Numbered from the stretch's first letter, positions 11,766 to 25,621 are shown. The stretch: 64,000 nucleotides of DNA from Pyrrhoderma lamaoense (GCA_002794735.1 NBAZ01000004.1:1240001-1304000); one strand, 5' to 3'. Numbers and translations: made by a program. The notes: a model not told the origin generated them from the sequence alone.

Positions 11766-14700
11766 ATGGACATTGTTGTGCACATTAAAGCTTATATTAG
11801 CAACTGGTCGAAAGGCGGCGAGGAGGAATGGTCAGTGGTTCTGGTTCGCTTTGAGAAACAAATTTGTCTCAACTGACGTTTTTCATAATGTTTTTACTAT
11901 TGAAGCCGCAAAACATTACTCAACCCACACTCTCGAGTCTCTGACCCAGAATGCGTAGATATCCTTGTGACTGCGTACCAAACAATGTTGCACGCATCGC
12001 TACAGACTTGGTTGGGTTCTTCTAATAGCCCTTTCGATATTGGCAACGTTACTGCTTTTATTAGAAGCATAATACAGTGTCTTCCTTCCACATCTTCAGC
12101 TCCCTCTGAATCTTCTTTCAACATGAGCTTGTTTGGAGAGTTGCTTGTTGATTTAATCTGGGTTATTGATGGAGAATTGGATGAAGTCATCTCAGACGCT
12201 AAACTGGCTTCTATCGATAGTAATTCAAAGGATAGTGATCTAGGTACTAAAGAGAAGGCAAATGGGATAAAGAGGACCGCAGAAGGGGACAAGAATAAGT
12301 TAGCCGGCTTTTTAAAGTCTTTGTTGGTGAGTAGCTATCGTTAACTATTACAATACATGTATCTAATGAGCGCAAATTAGAACGAAAAGATTGTTGTACC
12401 ATCGACCTGTAGGGAACGGCTTGAGGTTCCTTTGCTAGCCAGTGCTGGTCTTATTCCTGATGAGGTCCTTTTCGGAAGGAAAGAAGTACGCATGCGTACC
12501 GCGTTATTGTAAGTTTAGTCAAGTCCGATACATAATTAATGTCTCATTGGTTTGGTTTGGTTTCGCTTCAATAGCTATAAACAGAATAAATTCAATCTTC
12601 TACGTGAACAGTCAGAAGGCTATACGAAGCTTACAACTGATCTTATTGGTAGTCTTGGTCCCCCCACTCACCACAGACAGCAATGCCAATAGAAAGTATG
12701 ACTGCTTTGAACGCAAGAGCAGCTGCGGCGTGGGAGAGGGTGGTTGCATTGATAGGCTATTTCGATCTCGATGCTAATAGAGCACTGGATATCATTCTCG
12801 ACGTATTCTCCGTCAATATATCCACTCACTGGCAGTTCTTCCTGGTTTTGTTATCCTACTCTCAATGGTCCGCAGGAAATGAACTTTTAAAGGATCAAGA
12901 AGACCTTGATTCAGCTGCGACAGATCAAAAGCCCGATCAATACCGTGGTAAATCTTTGGATGAAGTGCTAGAAATCGCGAAATCTTTGTCAAAGGGACCC
13001 ACTACGCAGAAGAGCTCAGGAAATAGTGTAAAACAGAAGGTGTTAGCTCAAGTCCTTGGGTTCAAGTTTGCTCACTATCTAGTTAGTGATTTATAACATA
13101 TATACTTTGACCAAACTAATTCGATTTACAGTCTTCAGAAACGGAGGAACATTGTCCCAGAGGTCTATACCTGATGGCGGCTTTACTAATCCGTGAAGAT
13201 TTTATCTCATTGGAAGACCTTTATCCACATGTCAGTTTTTATGGCCAACATCTAACACTCTTAATTTCAACTGACAAACTTTTGGACAAATAGCTCGGTC
13301 CTTCCGATGAAGATATGCCCAAACTTCATCAAAAGTATCTTGATAGTGTGAAAAATCGGGTCTCGTCATCCTCAAATAACTTACTTGCCATGGCTGCCCC
13401 ACTGGAGTCATCAGCGGCCCCGACAAAAATGAAATCAACACCCTCTGGGACCAAATCTGTAGAAGCAAAGGATCCGGCTGCTCAAAAAGCAATGCTTACG
13501 AGTGCTCTTCTTGCTGTTGGTTGTGTCCTGCCAGCACTCGCATTATTGTCGCGATTCCCTTGGCTTATTGATGTACACCGCGAAATTGCTGATTTACTCT
13601 TGCGTATACTAAAAACATCTATCTCTCCTCTATTTGAAACGACATTTAACAAAGGGAAATATGATGGATACTCGCAACCTCGAACTCGGTATGCCTCTGC
13701 AGGTGTACTTACTACCCCGACTCGTAAACCAATGCTGACTCTCTGTGCTCCTCCTCCCCGAGTACTCATACTCATGACTTTGTGTTTTTCTTTCCTCGTT
13801 GGTCGGACTGGATACCTATCTGTAGATCTCTCAGTGATATAGCTGATATTGTTGAGCCAATAATGAGGTTCATCGGAATTCATATAAGCCGGGATCCCTT
13901 GTTTATGACTAAGCTCCTGCGTTTAGGAAAGGTTCAGCTAATGCAATCAGTGAGTTTTTTCTAACGTTGAAGTAATGGATATAATTCACACCCTTCCACC
14001 AGATTGAAGAATGCTCAGGAGTGAAGGATGCTAAAAAGCTACCTACTATTTCAGAACCAGAAGATGAAATTCAGGAATTTTGGCTCCGTGTAGCTCGTCG
14101 TTATCTTCTTCCAGCTCTTTCAATGATGTCCGGAAATGCAGTCTGTTTAGTCGAAGTGTGGCAAATTCTTAGACTTTATGATGTCTCTCTTCGTTGGTGC
14201 CTTTATGGAGAATGGAGGGATGTATCGTACAAAATGCATCCCGAACTCAATGCACAACGGTTGATGCGTGAGCGTGAAGCGAAGGGCATACTTCGTCGGT
14301 TATCTTCTCAAACAGTCGACTCCCTGTCAGGGACTGTGGCTAAGATGGCTCACACGAATCCCATTGTTTTCTTCACAAATGCAGTAAACCAAATTCAGGC
14401 TTATGATAACCTTGCAGATGTCGTTCTGCAAGCGCTGCGTTTTTCTACGAATATGGGTTTTGATGTGCTCATATTCCTTGTACTTGAAGCTCTTGCAAAT
14501 CCGAATAAGGAAAGAGTGAAGGAGGATGGTGCTAACACATCGGATTGGCTTCAAAGTGAGTTCCACCCAAATGCACATATCTCTGTTACTTAAACCCGAG
14601 CCCTTCTTTTATAATAGGTCTTGCATCTTTCACCGGCGGTCTCTTCCGTCGATATAATACACTAGACCCTACGTCTGTATTAAAGTATATTGCGCACCAA

Positions 14701-17700
14701 TTGCATGGTGGACAAACCACGGAAATAATTGTACTAGAGAAACTTATCTTGAAGATGGCCGGCATTGAACCCCTACCAAGCCTGTCGGACTCGCAGATCG
14801 CAGCTATGGCAGGAGGCCCTGTCCTGCGTATTGAAGCAGTCGCGTCGGACACTAGGGGCTCGGGTCTCGAGTCGTCCGAAGCTTCACTCAAAACAATGCC
14901 GCGCCTTGGGAGATACTTGATTGAGTCAAAACTTGCTTTTCCTATCCTTGTCCAGGTTGCACAACAACGGCAGGCTTGTGTCTTTAAGGCAAAAGATGCA
15001 CATCTTAAATCGATAGCTTATCTATTTGATGCGACGCATGGTGTGCTTTACCAGTATCTCGAGTTCCTAACTTCCACAAACGCTATCCCCCTGGCCGAAT
15101 ATCGTACATTCATACCATCCTTATTTGAACTTTGCAACACGTACGGTATTTGTCAACCTATCGCTATGCAGATTATCAGACCTTTGCTCAACGATATTGT
15201 TTTGGTAAAAAGCAAAAATTAAAATACTCTCTTGATTGTCATATACTGACTCAGCTCCCTTTTAGAAACATGCCACTCAGTGGGACAAGAAAAAAGCGGA
15301 AGAAAAAGCTGAGCGTGCAGAGGCCACAGAAAAGCGCCTTAAGGCTGCCCTAGCGGCAAAAAGAGACCCTTTAAATTCTGGTTCAAATACGGATTCATCA
15401 CACAGTCAGAATGGCTCACATTCTGAGCAAAATGGTGTTGCTACCCCGGATAAAATGGATGTCGACACAGCAATAACCCCTTCGGAGGCTAAACAAGAAC
15501 ACACTAAAGAAGCCCTGCAACCAGTGAGTATCTTCCAATCTATCGCAGATATAAGTACTAATTCTTTCCAACAGTCTCCATGGATAGAAGAATTTAATGA
15601 TATTCTCGACATTTGTAGACAAATTGCACCTGGAAATGCCAATGATGTTATTGGGTATGTGCTAATGCTATCTCAGTCTACAAAGCACTAAATGGACTAT
15701 AAACAGTGCTGGCTTTTATCTGACTTTCTGGCAGCTGTCCAGCTATGACCTTTATTATCCTAAGGAAGTTTATCTTGAAACAGAGAAAAACCTCCTTTCA
15801 AAGTGTGAACAGCTTGCTTCAAGGATACGTCAAGCTGATCGATCATCAGATAGGTCAATCAGAGCCTCCTTGACCTCTCTTCAAAATCAGCGAGAACGGC
15901 ACCTTCTAATTTTGTCTGAGCTCAAGAAGGAAAGGGTAATACAAGAGATGGTGTATCGATATACTACGGATGCAGACGGGCGATTTGAAAGAGAGAAAGC
16001 TCATTGGTTCCCTCATAGTAAGTATGATTCTTGGTGCCTTATTTAGATCATGTTTGAAAGTGTCTGTTATTCTCCGAAGTTGGATCTGTTCCTGGAAAAG
16101 GTTCAGCAATTTTGGTACAATCCCTTATTGAGCATTGTATTCAACCGCGTAGTCTTCTTTCACCAATGGATGCCATTTTTTGTGCACGCCTCATCAAAAC
16201 TCTACACGAGAAGGGAACTCCCGGGTTTCATACACTCATGTGTTATGACAAGGTAAATCGTTTTGAATGTTTCCTGGATTTGTGTCTTAATTCTTCATCA
16301 GCTTCTTGGGGATCATGTAAAGGTTGTAATATTCTCTTGTAGTGAAAATGAGGCTAGAAATTTTGGTAGGCAAACAGCACAACCTTTACGTTACTCCTAT
16401 TCTTACGAATTCCTGGAATAGGCCACTTCCTGAAAGTGATTCTGTCTGATCTTCACATGTGGCACAAAGATCAGAAGATTTTCGAAGCCAGTAATTATCA
16501 TAAAGTAGGCACCGAGCAAGTGCTACTTCCTGGGCTTCAGAAACACTGGTCAAAAGATGGCCCGACGTCCCCAGATGACCTTCTTAAATGGGCAGACTTC
16601 AGGTCATTTCTTAGAAAATGTCATAGGAAGCTAGGACAAGTACGATGCTTTCGCTTAGTTGATGCGTCTTAGACTAATCAGGAAAAAATAGAGCATCACG
16701 GATTGCATTAAGGCCGGGGATTTCATGCATGTCTATAATGCTATTCTCGTCCTAAAAGAGATTATTGAAGTTTTCCCACTTGCCTCGGTCAATGATGTAG
16801 TGGGTTCTATAATTGACCTCGAAATTCAAAAACTCGTCGAGACCGAAGAGCGTGGTGACTTGAAAATTTTAGCTCGGGCGTAAGTCTTAACGGTATTGTA
16901 TCAAGTAAACATATTTATCGACACTCTATGTTGTATCAGATATGCTGCAAGTCTACAGAAGCGAGAAAGGTTGTGGGCTATGCCAAAAGCAAATCAATTA
17001 GCCAAACCTTCGAACTCTAAAACGTCGCCATCACCGCCTACAGCTGTACCAATTCCTGATAAACCTCGCGAACAATTAGCACCGTCTTTACCCTCGGGAC
17101 CGCGGGCGGCAGCCTCTGCAACTCCAGCTATTCAGAAACTTCAAGAACAAACTCCACCAGATCGACCCTCTTCCGCGGCTCGGAACCGACTTGCTATTGA
17201 GAAGTCAGTTTTTTTCTTGTCGCTGTTGTATCATTCTATATCATACTAGCTCTGACATTCTCATCCTGTATGTAGCATACCAAGGCCTGAAGTAGTGAAA
17301 AGAAACAGGGATCCCAAGCCTCCTGAAGCACCTTCTATGGAAGTGATGAAAGAGTCTCCGTCTATTCATATGCAAGCAGATCCCTCACAGGTCCAAATGA
17401 AGCCTCAGGAAAAGACCACTGTTGGGGTTGAGGATCTTCAGAAGCCTGAGCAAACTAATATAATTTCTTCACCAGCGCACACGCTTCGTCCTCCTGTGAG
17501 ACCTGGTTATCCAGCGAACGACCTCCGAAAAGAAGTCTTACAAGGTGTAAATAATTCCTTGAGGCCCTCCACCCCTCTTTCTTCCACCCAGACAGCTCAG
17601 AATGGATCAAGAGATTTACCTCAGTCACCTCGTGGTCGTGATCGTGAGCCAGGTTCGCCGTCTATGGCGCCACCCACTGCACCCAGTCAAACTGCTCTAG

Positions 17701-19189
17701 CACAAGAGCTTCGAAGTACGCGTCGAGGCGAAAGGCCAACTCGAAGTCCCCACGATGCCCGCGCGGATACGTCACCTCGACGTTCCACTTCTCCCGCTTC
17801 TCGCCCCGGTACCAGAAATGCAAGTGCAGATAGCAGAGCGAGTGGTGAGAGTAGAAGGGATAAAACGCGTCATGAACGTGGTTTGGAGCCAGAAGCTGGG
17901 GAGGGAAGGCGACTGACTAACGTTGAGGCACCTTCAAGAGCAGAACGTGGGAGTGGTGTCCATCGAGATGCAAATCAACCACGGTCAGAGAGAACTGGTC
18001 GCGACCGCATCCCCGGTAGTAGTACTCGCGATACAGACCGAGAAAGAGATAGAGACTCAGATCGTGACAAAGGCCGGGATCGGGAACGTGACCGGGAGCG
18101 CGAGAAACGCTCTCGTAGTGAACGCGAGTCTCACAGAGAACGTGATAGGGATCGCGATAGGTCTGACCGCGATCATGACCGCCGTCGAAGAGATGAAAAG
18201 GATCGTGATCGTAAATCTTCAGCTTCGGCAAAAGAGCAAGAAAACTTGGCGGAGCATGGACTTGCATCTCGTTCTGATACTTCCCGCCATAGGATCGAGG
18301 ATACGCATGGTGGGAAGAGAAAACGAGCCGTAGACGATGAGGTAGATTTTATTCTATATTTTTTCTCGAAACTTCATTAATGACTCTCTTTCAAGCCTGA
18401 GCGTAGTACAAAATCTCGACATCGGGAGGGGAAGCATCGCAAATCCGAAAAGGAAACGCGTGAACAGAGACGGAAGGATCGTGATACAGTGGATAGTGAA
18501 CCTAGTACAAAACCTTCTACAAGTGACAGGGTAGGTCCTCTGAAGTAGAACGCATGAGCTAGTCTAATAACATTTCCCTTTAGCCTACCGAGCCCCAACG
18601 TCCAAATGAATCCAAGTTAACACCATTAAAGGTCAATACCTCTCTTCCACCTACAGGCCCTAGAGATCGTAATATGGGTCAGTCTCCAGGACCTTCTACT
18701 ACACGGGAACGCGAGCGGGAAAGAGATCGTGATGGTGACAGGGATCGTAATGGTAGAGATCGTGCTGAGCGCAATGGAAGAGGAAGTGATCGCCAAGAGA
18801 GACCTGAGCGAGATACATGGACGGAAAGAGACAGAGGTGAACGAGGTGGTGGTGATAGAGCGAGAGAATGGAGAATGAATCCAGCCGCCACTAGTGCAGC
18901 AGCTGCTTCACCCTCTACAACGGGGAGCCTTCGGGATCGCATAGGCGATTTGGGAGGTTCCTCAGCTCGCGGGCCTACAGACGGTGCCTCAAACAGAGAT
19001 GATCACAGTGAACGACTGAAGCGTTCATTATCTGAACGTGAACGGGATGTTCCAATAAACCCGCCTGCTGATGGACCTGGTGCCACTCAATCCAAGGGTA
19101 TTCAGAAAAGGCCTCGCATAAACCGCTCTCGATATGATAATGGACCTAGTCGCATAGCCCAGGGAGCTCTTAACGGATTGTCAAAATAG
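11766..19189 (+). CDS. THO2: THO complex subunit 2 (THO2/THOC2)
   Basis: The largest THO/TREX subunit, which couples nuclear transcription elongation to mRNA packaging and export. About 20 exons; the first runs 11766-11830 and joins as NWSKGGEEECRKTLLNP. Recognisable blocks are FGELLVDLIWVIDGELDEV, VVALIGYFDLDANRALDI, EDLYPHLGPSDED, PLMRFIG-type sequence with ISRDPLFMTKLLRLG, the strongly conserved LRRLSSQTVDSLSGTVAKMA and NPIVFFTNAVNQI, GGQTTEIIVLEKLILKMAGI, HCIQPRSLLSPMDAIFCARL and GDFMHVYNAILVLKEI. The C-terminus is a long disordered tail full of RD/RE/ER dipeptides (about 18000-18220 and 18690-18860), typical of the family. The frame slips by one missing base at a C6 run (12660-12665) and again at a C4 run (13756-13759). 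An essential-type gene this well preserved is unlikely to be a pseudogene. Confidence 0.95.
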
Positions 19190-20784
19190 ACAAATCGATA
19201 TACTAGTTATTCTCGTGTGTAAACTATGTAAATACCAAATTTCCTGCTTTTCTAGAAATGATGCATCTGAAAACACGGGTTGACACTCCTTCGAGGAGAT
19301 CAAGTGCCTTTTCTATGCTTTTGATTTCTCTAAGGAAGATCATGCATCTTCTAAAGCGAATCACAAGCTATAAGTAAGAATATATGGTACATGTCATACA
19401 GCTCTAAAAAGTATATCATCCTTCGAAAAAAAAAGATTTCATTGAGCGTTGTCGAGAAAGAAGAGAAGGGAGGTGAACGAGGATTATGATGATGTTGTAG
19501 AGTACCGGAAGCTCTACCAGATCACCGACTCGGACTGGACATGCTTATATTGAATTACAGTGTAACTTCCATTGACAAATGCATATAAGTCTGACCGGTT
19601 TTAGCAACTAGGTTTTGTAATAGTTTGCTTAATTTCTGCCTTCCAGAAGCCCGAGCTGTTTCAATATGAAATTGCTATAAATGCTCTCTATTTAACAACC
19701 CTAATGACATAAAGTATACAACCTCGAGGCATGCCATTCCCGACATTTTGGTTCTGACCAACTTTCTTTTACAAATTTCACAGCAACGGGCTGCGGACCC
19801 AAAGTAAAACACGACGACGGAGTGTTTCCCCAGCAGCAGTAGCCCTATAGTATACAACTTTGGGTAAGAATGCAAATTTGGGAAAAACTGGCGGCGCTTG
19901 GACCCGCATTGGAAACATGAGGTAAACAAGTTACCAGACCTAGAGTGGAGGGCCCCCTGGCTATCTAGAGACCGCACGATATATAGACACCAATACGGTC
20001 AGATACAATTGGAAGATGATGATGCACATAGCAGTTTGTCAATTTCAGAAAAATAAGACGTTTTAAAATATACACTTTATTTATATTTATGACGCTTGCT
20101 TGACATTCCAGCTAAACTTCACGTCGATCAAAAAAAGAAGGAAACTGTCGGATGGGGGAAGAGATGTCCAGAAGGAAGCATTTAATAGGGACGAAATATG
20201 GACCGTGAACCTGTGTAATCTTACAAGTAACCAATCGCACGGTTTGTTCTGTATTAAAAGAGCTTGCTATTGAATTCTGCTATATCTCTAGTGCGAGATC
20301 GGATGGGGTAAAGTCCTACGTGGGATCTGAAAGTTTTTGGAACAATGGATATACTTCTCAAATAAGGAAGGTGAAGACCCGCTCACTATTAATCGAACTC
20401 ATTACAAAATTACATATAAATTATACAAAAAAAGAAGTAGTACAACAGATACCCAATTTCATCCGCTTCGATACAAAATAGCAAAGTTAGTAGATTTACA
20501 TGTTTCGAAAACAGGGGAGAGAGGGATGTGAGTATTAGGCGATAGAAGCAATAGAGTAAAATAGGTCATAAAATTGAGCGTTATGATTAATATTGGATAT
20601 TGATGCAATATATAAAAGCGGTTTGCGTAAAAATAATGCAAGTTGAATCGTTGAATGTCTTGGATCTGATCTAAATGGAGACGGGCATCTAAACCATCCG
20701 TGATGGAGTTGAATCCTTAATGAAAGATGAGATGTCGGATTCTCCTTGTTTTTCTTTGAAGTTACGGAAAAAAAAATAGAGATT
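19190..20784. other. Intergenic: 1.6 kb between convergent THO2 and GCH1
   Basis: The largest gene-free stretch. It holds both 3' flanks. A 100-codon minus-strand frame at 19675-19977 has scattered Cys pairs but no recognisable domain, and a plus frame at 20337-20531 is AT-rich. I see no tRNA, repeat array or transposon feature. A non-coding RNA is possible but unsupported. Confidence 0.5.
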
Positions 20785-22073
20785 CTAGCGGGTTTTAGAG
20801 TTCATCAATGTTAAGAACTCTTCGCGGGTTTTTTGTTGGGTCCGGAAGCAACCTAACATGCAGGAGGTTATTGTGGCTGAACCAGGTTTTTGAACGCCTC
20901 GCATTGTCATACATAAATGCCTAGGCCGCAGATCATGAGTATAAAGTACACATCTTGAGGAAGTATTAGAGACATACGTGGCCTCCATAACAACTGCAAC
21001 GCCGCGTGGCTTAATAGCCTCTTCAACGGCGATTGCTATCTGTCTGGTGAGGCGTTCCTGAACTTGTAGCCGACGACTAAACGTCTCGGCTATACGAGCA
21101 AGCTTTGAAAGTCCGAGAACTAACTTTCTAGGAATATATGCAATAGTGATCTAGATAGACGTTAGCATGACACAGACCGAACCTGGGAAGAAAGCTGTGT
21201 ATGAAGATGGAAAAAGCATGTCCTTGTGTAACGGGGGAATGAGACGGGATTATAGGAATAGGGGCCCGCAGCAGTGGATGCAGGGAAATAGAGAAAGATT
21301 AAAAGATCACGATCATCGGAGCATGGCAAAGTAACATAGGAGACATAGATGAGAATAAAAGACAGACCTTTCCTGTGAAGGGCACGAGGTGGTGCTCACA
21401 TAAAGAAAAAATGTCAATGTCACGAACAATAACCATCTCATCGTGGTCCTCCGGGAAAATAGCATCATTAATAACATCTAAACGAGCAAGGGAAGGGGAC
21501 ATAGGATGAGTTAGAATATACGATAGAAGGCTAACGAGAGATTATTGAACAATGCTCACCTGCCAATCGTTCTTCATACCCGCGTGTCATCCACATTAGG
21601 GCTTTTGCATAACGTTCTGGAGTGCGAAGGAGGCCTTCTCTTTCTGGATCTTCACCGATACATTCCAGGAGAGTACGAACGGCACCGGTAAGTTTAGCCT
21701 CCCGAGCAGCACGTTCTTCTGGAGTTGAGTAGAGACGGGACAGCGTGGACTTTGCGGGCCAGCCAAGACCATTAGAGTCCGGTAGCGGCGACTGGGTGCC
21801 TTTATCCTTAAGAGGAGTAGAAGAACCTGAGGCCGGGCGGAAACCGTAGCCTTCACGTTGGACTTGGGAGTGTGTAATTGAAAGCTTTGACGTTGACGAC
21901 TGATCGTATTCTAGTTGTTTATTCCGGGACTGAATTGACTCTAGATTGCCTTCGGCCTCGGGTACTGTCACTCCTTCTTGTTCTCGTCGTTCTTGTTCTC
22001 GTTGCTCTGCTTCAACCTCTGCGTGCACTCGTAGCTTGGCCAGTGAGTCAAGTACCGGATCATGATTCTCCAT
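20785..22073 (-). CDS. GCH1: GTP cyclohydrolase I
   Basis: Converts GTP to dihydroneopterin triphosphate, the first step of folate (and tetrahydropterin) synthesis, as a cytosolic decamer. Exon 1 is 21560-22073; later exons join as [26 protein letters not shown] and [14 protein letters not shown]. Active-site features are visible: [11 protein letters not shown] with the zinc-binding Cys and His, [37 protein letters not shown] and SCMLGCFR with the third zinc ligand. A non-conserved N-terminal extension of about 115 residues, rich in Glu, Gln, Ser and Arg, precedes the catalytic domain, as is common in fungi. One intron (about 21150-21365) is over 200 bases, long for this window. The gene is divergent from the ABC transporter gene. 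Confidence 0.96.
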
Positions 22074-22706
22074 TGTGAATCTCCAAGTGATGAGATCCTT
22101 GTTCTTGCTATTGTTTGGAGAGACCTTCGAGCCGACTCTGTTCCCTTTCTTCGCTTTTAAAAAAATTTAGCTCCTGGGCCTCTTCACCTATAAGCCTCTT
22201 TACTCCAAAAAATAAAATTATAGCAGCCTGATCAATTTGGGTGTCACGATTAGAAGTGTGAGAAACTAATGCCTAATTGGAGACAAAGCGATATGTCCTG
22301 AAAAGGGAATGTCAAAGGATGTGAGACAGAAAAGCGTTAGTGACCACCAAATTCTGATAAAGGATAATTTACACAGCCGGAGTGGGAAAGGCCTGTGCTG
22401 CTTAAGCCTATGTTACTAATAAACTATTATTTTTATTATATGCCTGCGTTGCTTTTATCTATATTTTAATAATAATTTATATTAATTTTACTTTTCATTT
22501 TTCCAAAGAATGATTTATTCTCACCCTCAAGGAGTACGGATGTGGCGGTGCAGGGCCACTAGTAGTAAGACTGAACCGCCTGGGTCATAATAGCCTTCAT
22601 CGCGCCTCCGACTCAAAAAGTTGAATTCCACCCAAGTTACGGTCAACATGAAAGCCCTTCAAATACCTCGCATCCCCATCCACTCCCCGGTCTCCTACAC
22701 CCCATC
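22074..22706. other. Intergenic: divergent promoter of GCH1 and ABC transporter
   Basis: No gene seen. It contains a very AT-rich patch at about 22415-22500 and becomes C/T-rich towards the ABC transporter start. A frame starting near 22621 overlaps the transporter start out of frame and is a shadow. Confidence 0.5.
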
Positions 22707-25621
22707 ATGCTTACTTTCAAACCTTTTCCTCCCCCAACTCCCTCTCCCAAAGACCACCTCTTTTCTCGTCCTTTCCTTGACCAACGTTCTAACTCTAATG
22801 TCTTAGATGCAAACTCAGATTCATACCAGATCTCCGTTTTTGATGCCTGGAATGCGTCAAGACCTTGTACTGATAACTCCAGTGGTAAACCCGAGAAGCC
22901 TCAACCTGGTGCTCATAGGAAATGCTCTCTAGCGAATCTACTTCTTGCTTTTAAAATTCTACAAGCAACTTTTCTGGATATGGTCCTTATGCTATGGGGC
23001 CTTAATCCTATTCGTATCGCTATTCTTGTTAGTCTTACTATTATAAGGGGTTTAATACCGGCATTCCGGGGCTACTCTCAAGCATTAATACTAGATGAGG
23101 CGGGTTTATTTCTTTTTGTAGGCAAACTGGACCCACAAAGTCTGACATTAAAAACATAATATTAAGGTCCAAAAACTGATCTCATCAGGAGATTTTGCTT
23201 CGGCGCGACTCGGTCGTCTCGTGAGGCTTGTACTCAGAGAGTGCGTCCGCATGCTTGCCGAATCTCTATTTGACGCCTTCGCGTATGTAATCCTAAAATC
23301 TTACCTTGCGAATGAACACTTCAACTGACTGCCTTCTACACTTCCCGGCTATTCTTCCAGAACTCATAATGAGAATATCGTAAACAGTTCCATGCGATTC
23401 TTAATGGAACAACGACAACTTGAACAGCGTCTAAGACTAGATTTACCGACGCTTTCGGACCCAACAGTTCGAGACTTATTGCATGAATCTGATTTGTTTG
23501 TACGGTCGTTTACAGGACTTGGCTTTGGCTTTGGACTCTTCTCGCCCTTAGATTTTGTTCGAGTGCTATCTTCAGTGGCAGAACTCACAAGCCAACTTTT
23601 TGTTCTTTACTCTGCTTCTAGGATATCATCTTCGAACATCTTTCCGTCTCTTCCTTGGATTGCTTCTGAATCATCAGATAAACCACCTTTCTCTCATTTA
23701 CCAGTTCTCGGAGCTATCCTGTTCCCATCAATTCTTTCGCTACTGGCCTCCTTCTTACCGCGGCTTCCTTTCTCATCTACCATGCAGTATCAGCCCGATG
23801 CACTGTATACTCCTACGGAGGCTCGGGAAGCGGAAAAGGCAGAGCGTATGCGATCAATGGCGTATGGTGAACCTTTTCGTGCTGAGGTGGCCCTTTTTGG
23901 GCTCGGTCCCTGGATTCTTGATAACTGGTCAACAGCTCGAAGACGTCTTCTAGGCTTAGAAGCACAACAAAGTGGGTTCGGACCTGATATGAGCATAACA
24001 GCCGGTTTAAGATGGTTATTGACTCAAACGAATGTATCGGAAATGCTTGTACTACTTCAGAATGTTCGTGAAATCAAATTGTTTGATTCTATTCCGATGG
24101 AATATTGATTTTTGATTCCCCTTTTTCAGCTGCCCTTCTTCATATATACATCATCGACATCTCTCGGTTCTCTTGCACTTTATAGGAACTCATTACATTC
24201 ACTCTTGTTTAATGCCCGAACAATAGCGACTTCGTGTGAACGTGCTTTTCAATCGATATTCTTTATGGGTGCCTTCTTTGCTGCAATGACGATAGAGCCC
24301 CGTTTAAACCCTTCTCCCGGACGAGAGGTTAAGTATGAAAGTACTGGAAAGGGTATGAAGATAGAAGCCAAGTACGTATCTTCTCTTGTAGGAATACATC
24401 TACTAGTAGCGAGTCATAGAAGCACCTATCGTTTAGTTTCGTTGTACGATGTCGTTAGAAATCTTAGATTATGCACCTCATCTTCTGTTTCCTATTTCTG
24501 TACTAACCCTTTCTGTTAAAGGAACATTTCTTACACCTACCCAGGTTCTTCGAAAATGACTCTGAAAAACGTGAGTTTCACAATCGAAGCCGGTGAAACA
24601 CTTGCTATTGTCGGCTATAATGGTTCTGGTAAGTTTTTTCTATATATCCAATTTCGCTTTTGAAAATTGTTACAATTCTTTCGACTAACAACCATTAATC
24701 GAATAACCAAAGGAAAATCCACTTTGGCGAGCATTCTTCTTCGGATATTCGACTTCGATCCATCTAGTAGTCCCGACAAGCCCGCCCAACTTCTTATAAA
24801 CGGGATTGATATACAGCGCATTGCGCCCGCGAGTTACTACCGCCATGTTACCGCGCTTTTTCAATCTTTTTCAAAGCTTAACGCTACCGTACGAGAGAAC
24901 GTCGGAATTGGTGACTTACGCAGTCAGTTTAGAGATCACGCAATTCACAAAGCCACCGAAATTGCTGGTGCTGAACGATTGGTTAACTCTCTTCCATCGG
25001 GATTGGATACGAGTTTGAATTGTATGGGCATAGGGCTCGGTGCTTTCGGTGAAAACCCATATGCAAACGGAGAGATGGATAATTGGCAACAGGGTTTATC
25101 TGGTGGTGAGGTCAGTATCTCCACTTTTTTCCCCCTCTTTCTTGGCCGAAGGGTGTGGAAAGATGTAAAGAAGCGACTGACAATATTTACACAATTTGTT
25201 TTACTTTTTTATATTCCTTTCTGATATCTGTAGTGGCAACGCGTCGCAATTTCTCGTGCGTTCATGAGAGCCAGAACTTCCGACTTGTTGCTTCTTGACG
25301 AGCCTACATCTCATCTTGATGCGCATGCCCAAAACAACGTGCTGGAGGCTGTTGAGGCACTCTGCCGAGATCCAGTGACTCGAAAGCGGACAAAGACTGT
25401 AATCATAATCACACATCAACTGTCAATTGCGCGCAGGGCTGACAAGATTGCCATGTTTGAGAACGGGGTGCGTGTGTCCAACGTGCAGTGTCATAATCCA
25501 TTTAATAACATATACTCCTGATTTATTTCAACAGAGCATAAGTGAGTTTGGGACTCATGAAGAACTGTTGGCACGTCCAGATTCGCATTACGCTGCCCTG
25601 TATCGTGCGACTGTCTGCTAA
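22707..25621 (+). CDS. ABC transporter with one nucleotide-binding domain
   Basis: A membrane-associated ATP-driven pump or a related P-loop protein; substrate unknown. The N-terminal third has a proline-rich leader, then hydrophobic stretches ([14 protein letters not shown]) and [19 protein letters not shown] with [15 protein letters not shown]. The C-terminal ATPase domain is complete: Walker A GYNGSGKSTLA (split by an intron at about 24629-24713), a Q-loop in [16 protein letters not shown], signature LSGGE, Walker [14 protein letters not shown], and the H-loop IIITHQLS. It ends in FGTHEELL, typical of ABCB-type domains. The transmembrane region looks short for a full half-transporter. A 66-base segment 24064-24129 reads through in frame but contains TGA at 24106; I treat it as an intron (GTTCGT..CAG), joining LLLQN to LPFF. 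Confidence 0.87.

Noticed and set aside
11516..11788. Possible THO2 first exon in another frame
   Set aside because: It does not join the conserved GGEEECRKTL part in frame; the ATG at 11766 does.
17917..18267. Long minus-strand frames opposite the RD/RE tail of THO2
   Set aside because: They are shadows caused by the biased RE/RD codons of the real gene.
19675..19977. 100-codon minus-strand frame with CxxC-like pairs
   Set aside because: Cys spacing matches no zinc-binding domain I know, there are no splice partners, and it lies in a 3' flank.
24100..24112. Stop codon taken as evidence of an ABC transporter pseudogene
   Set aside because: The stop lies inside a segment with good intron ends whose removal keeps the frame.
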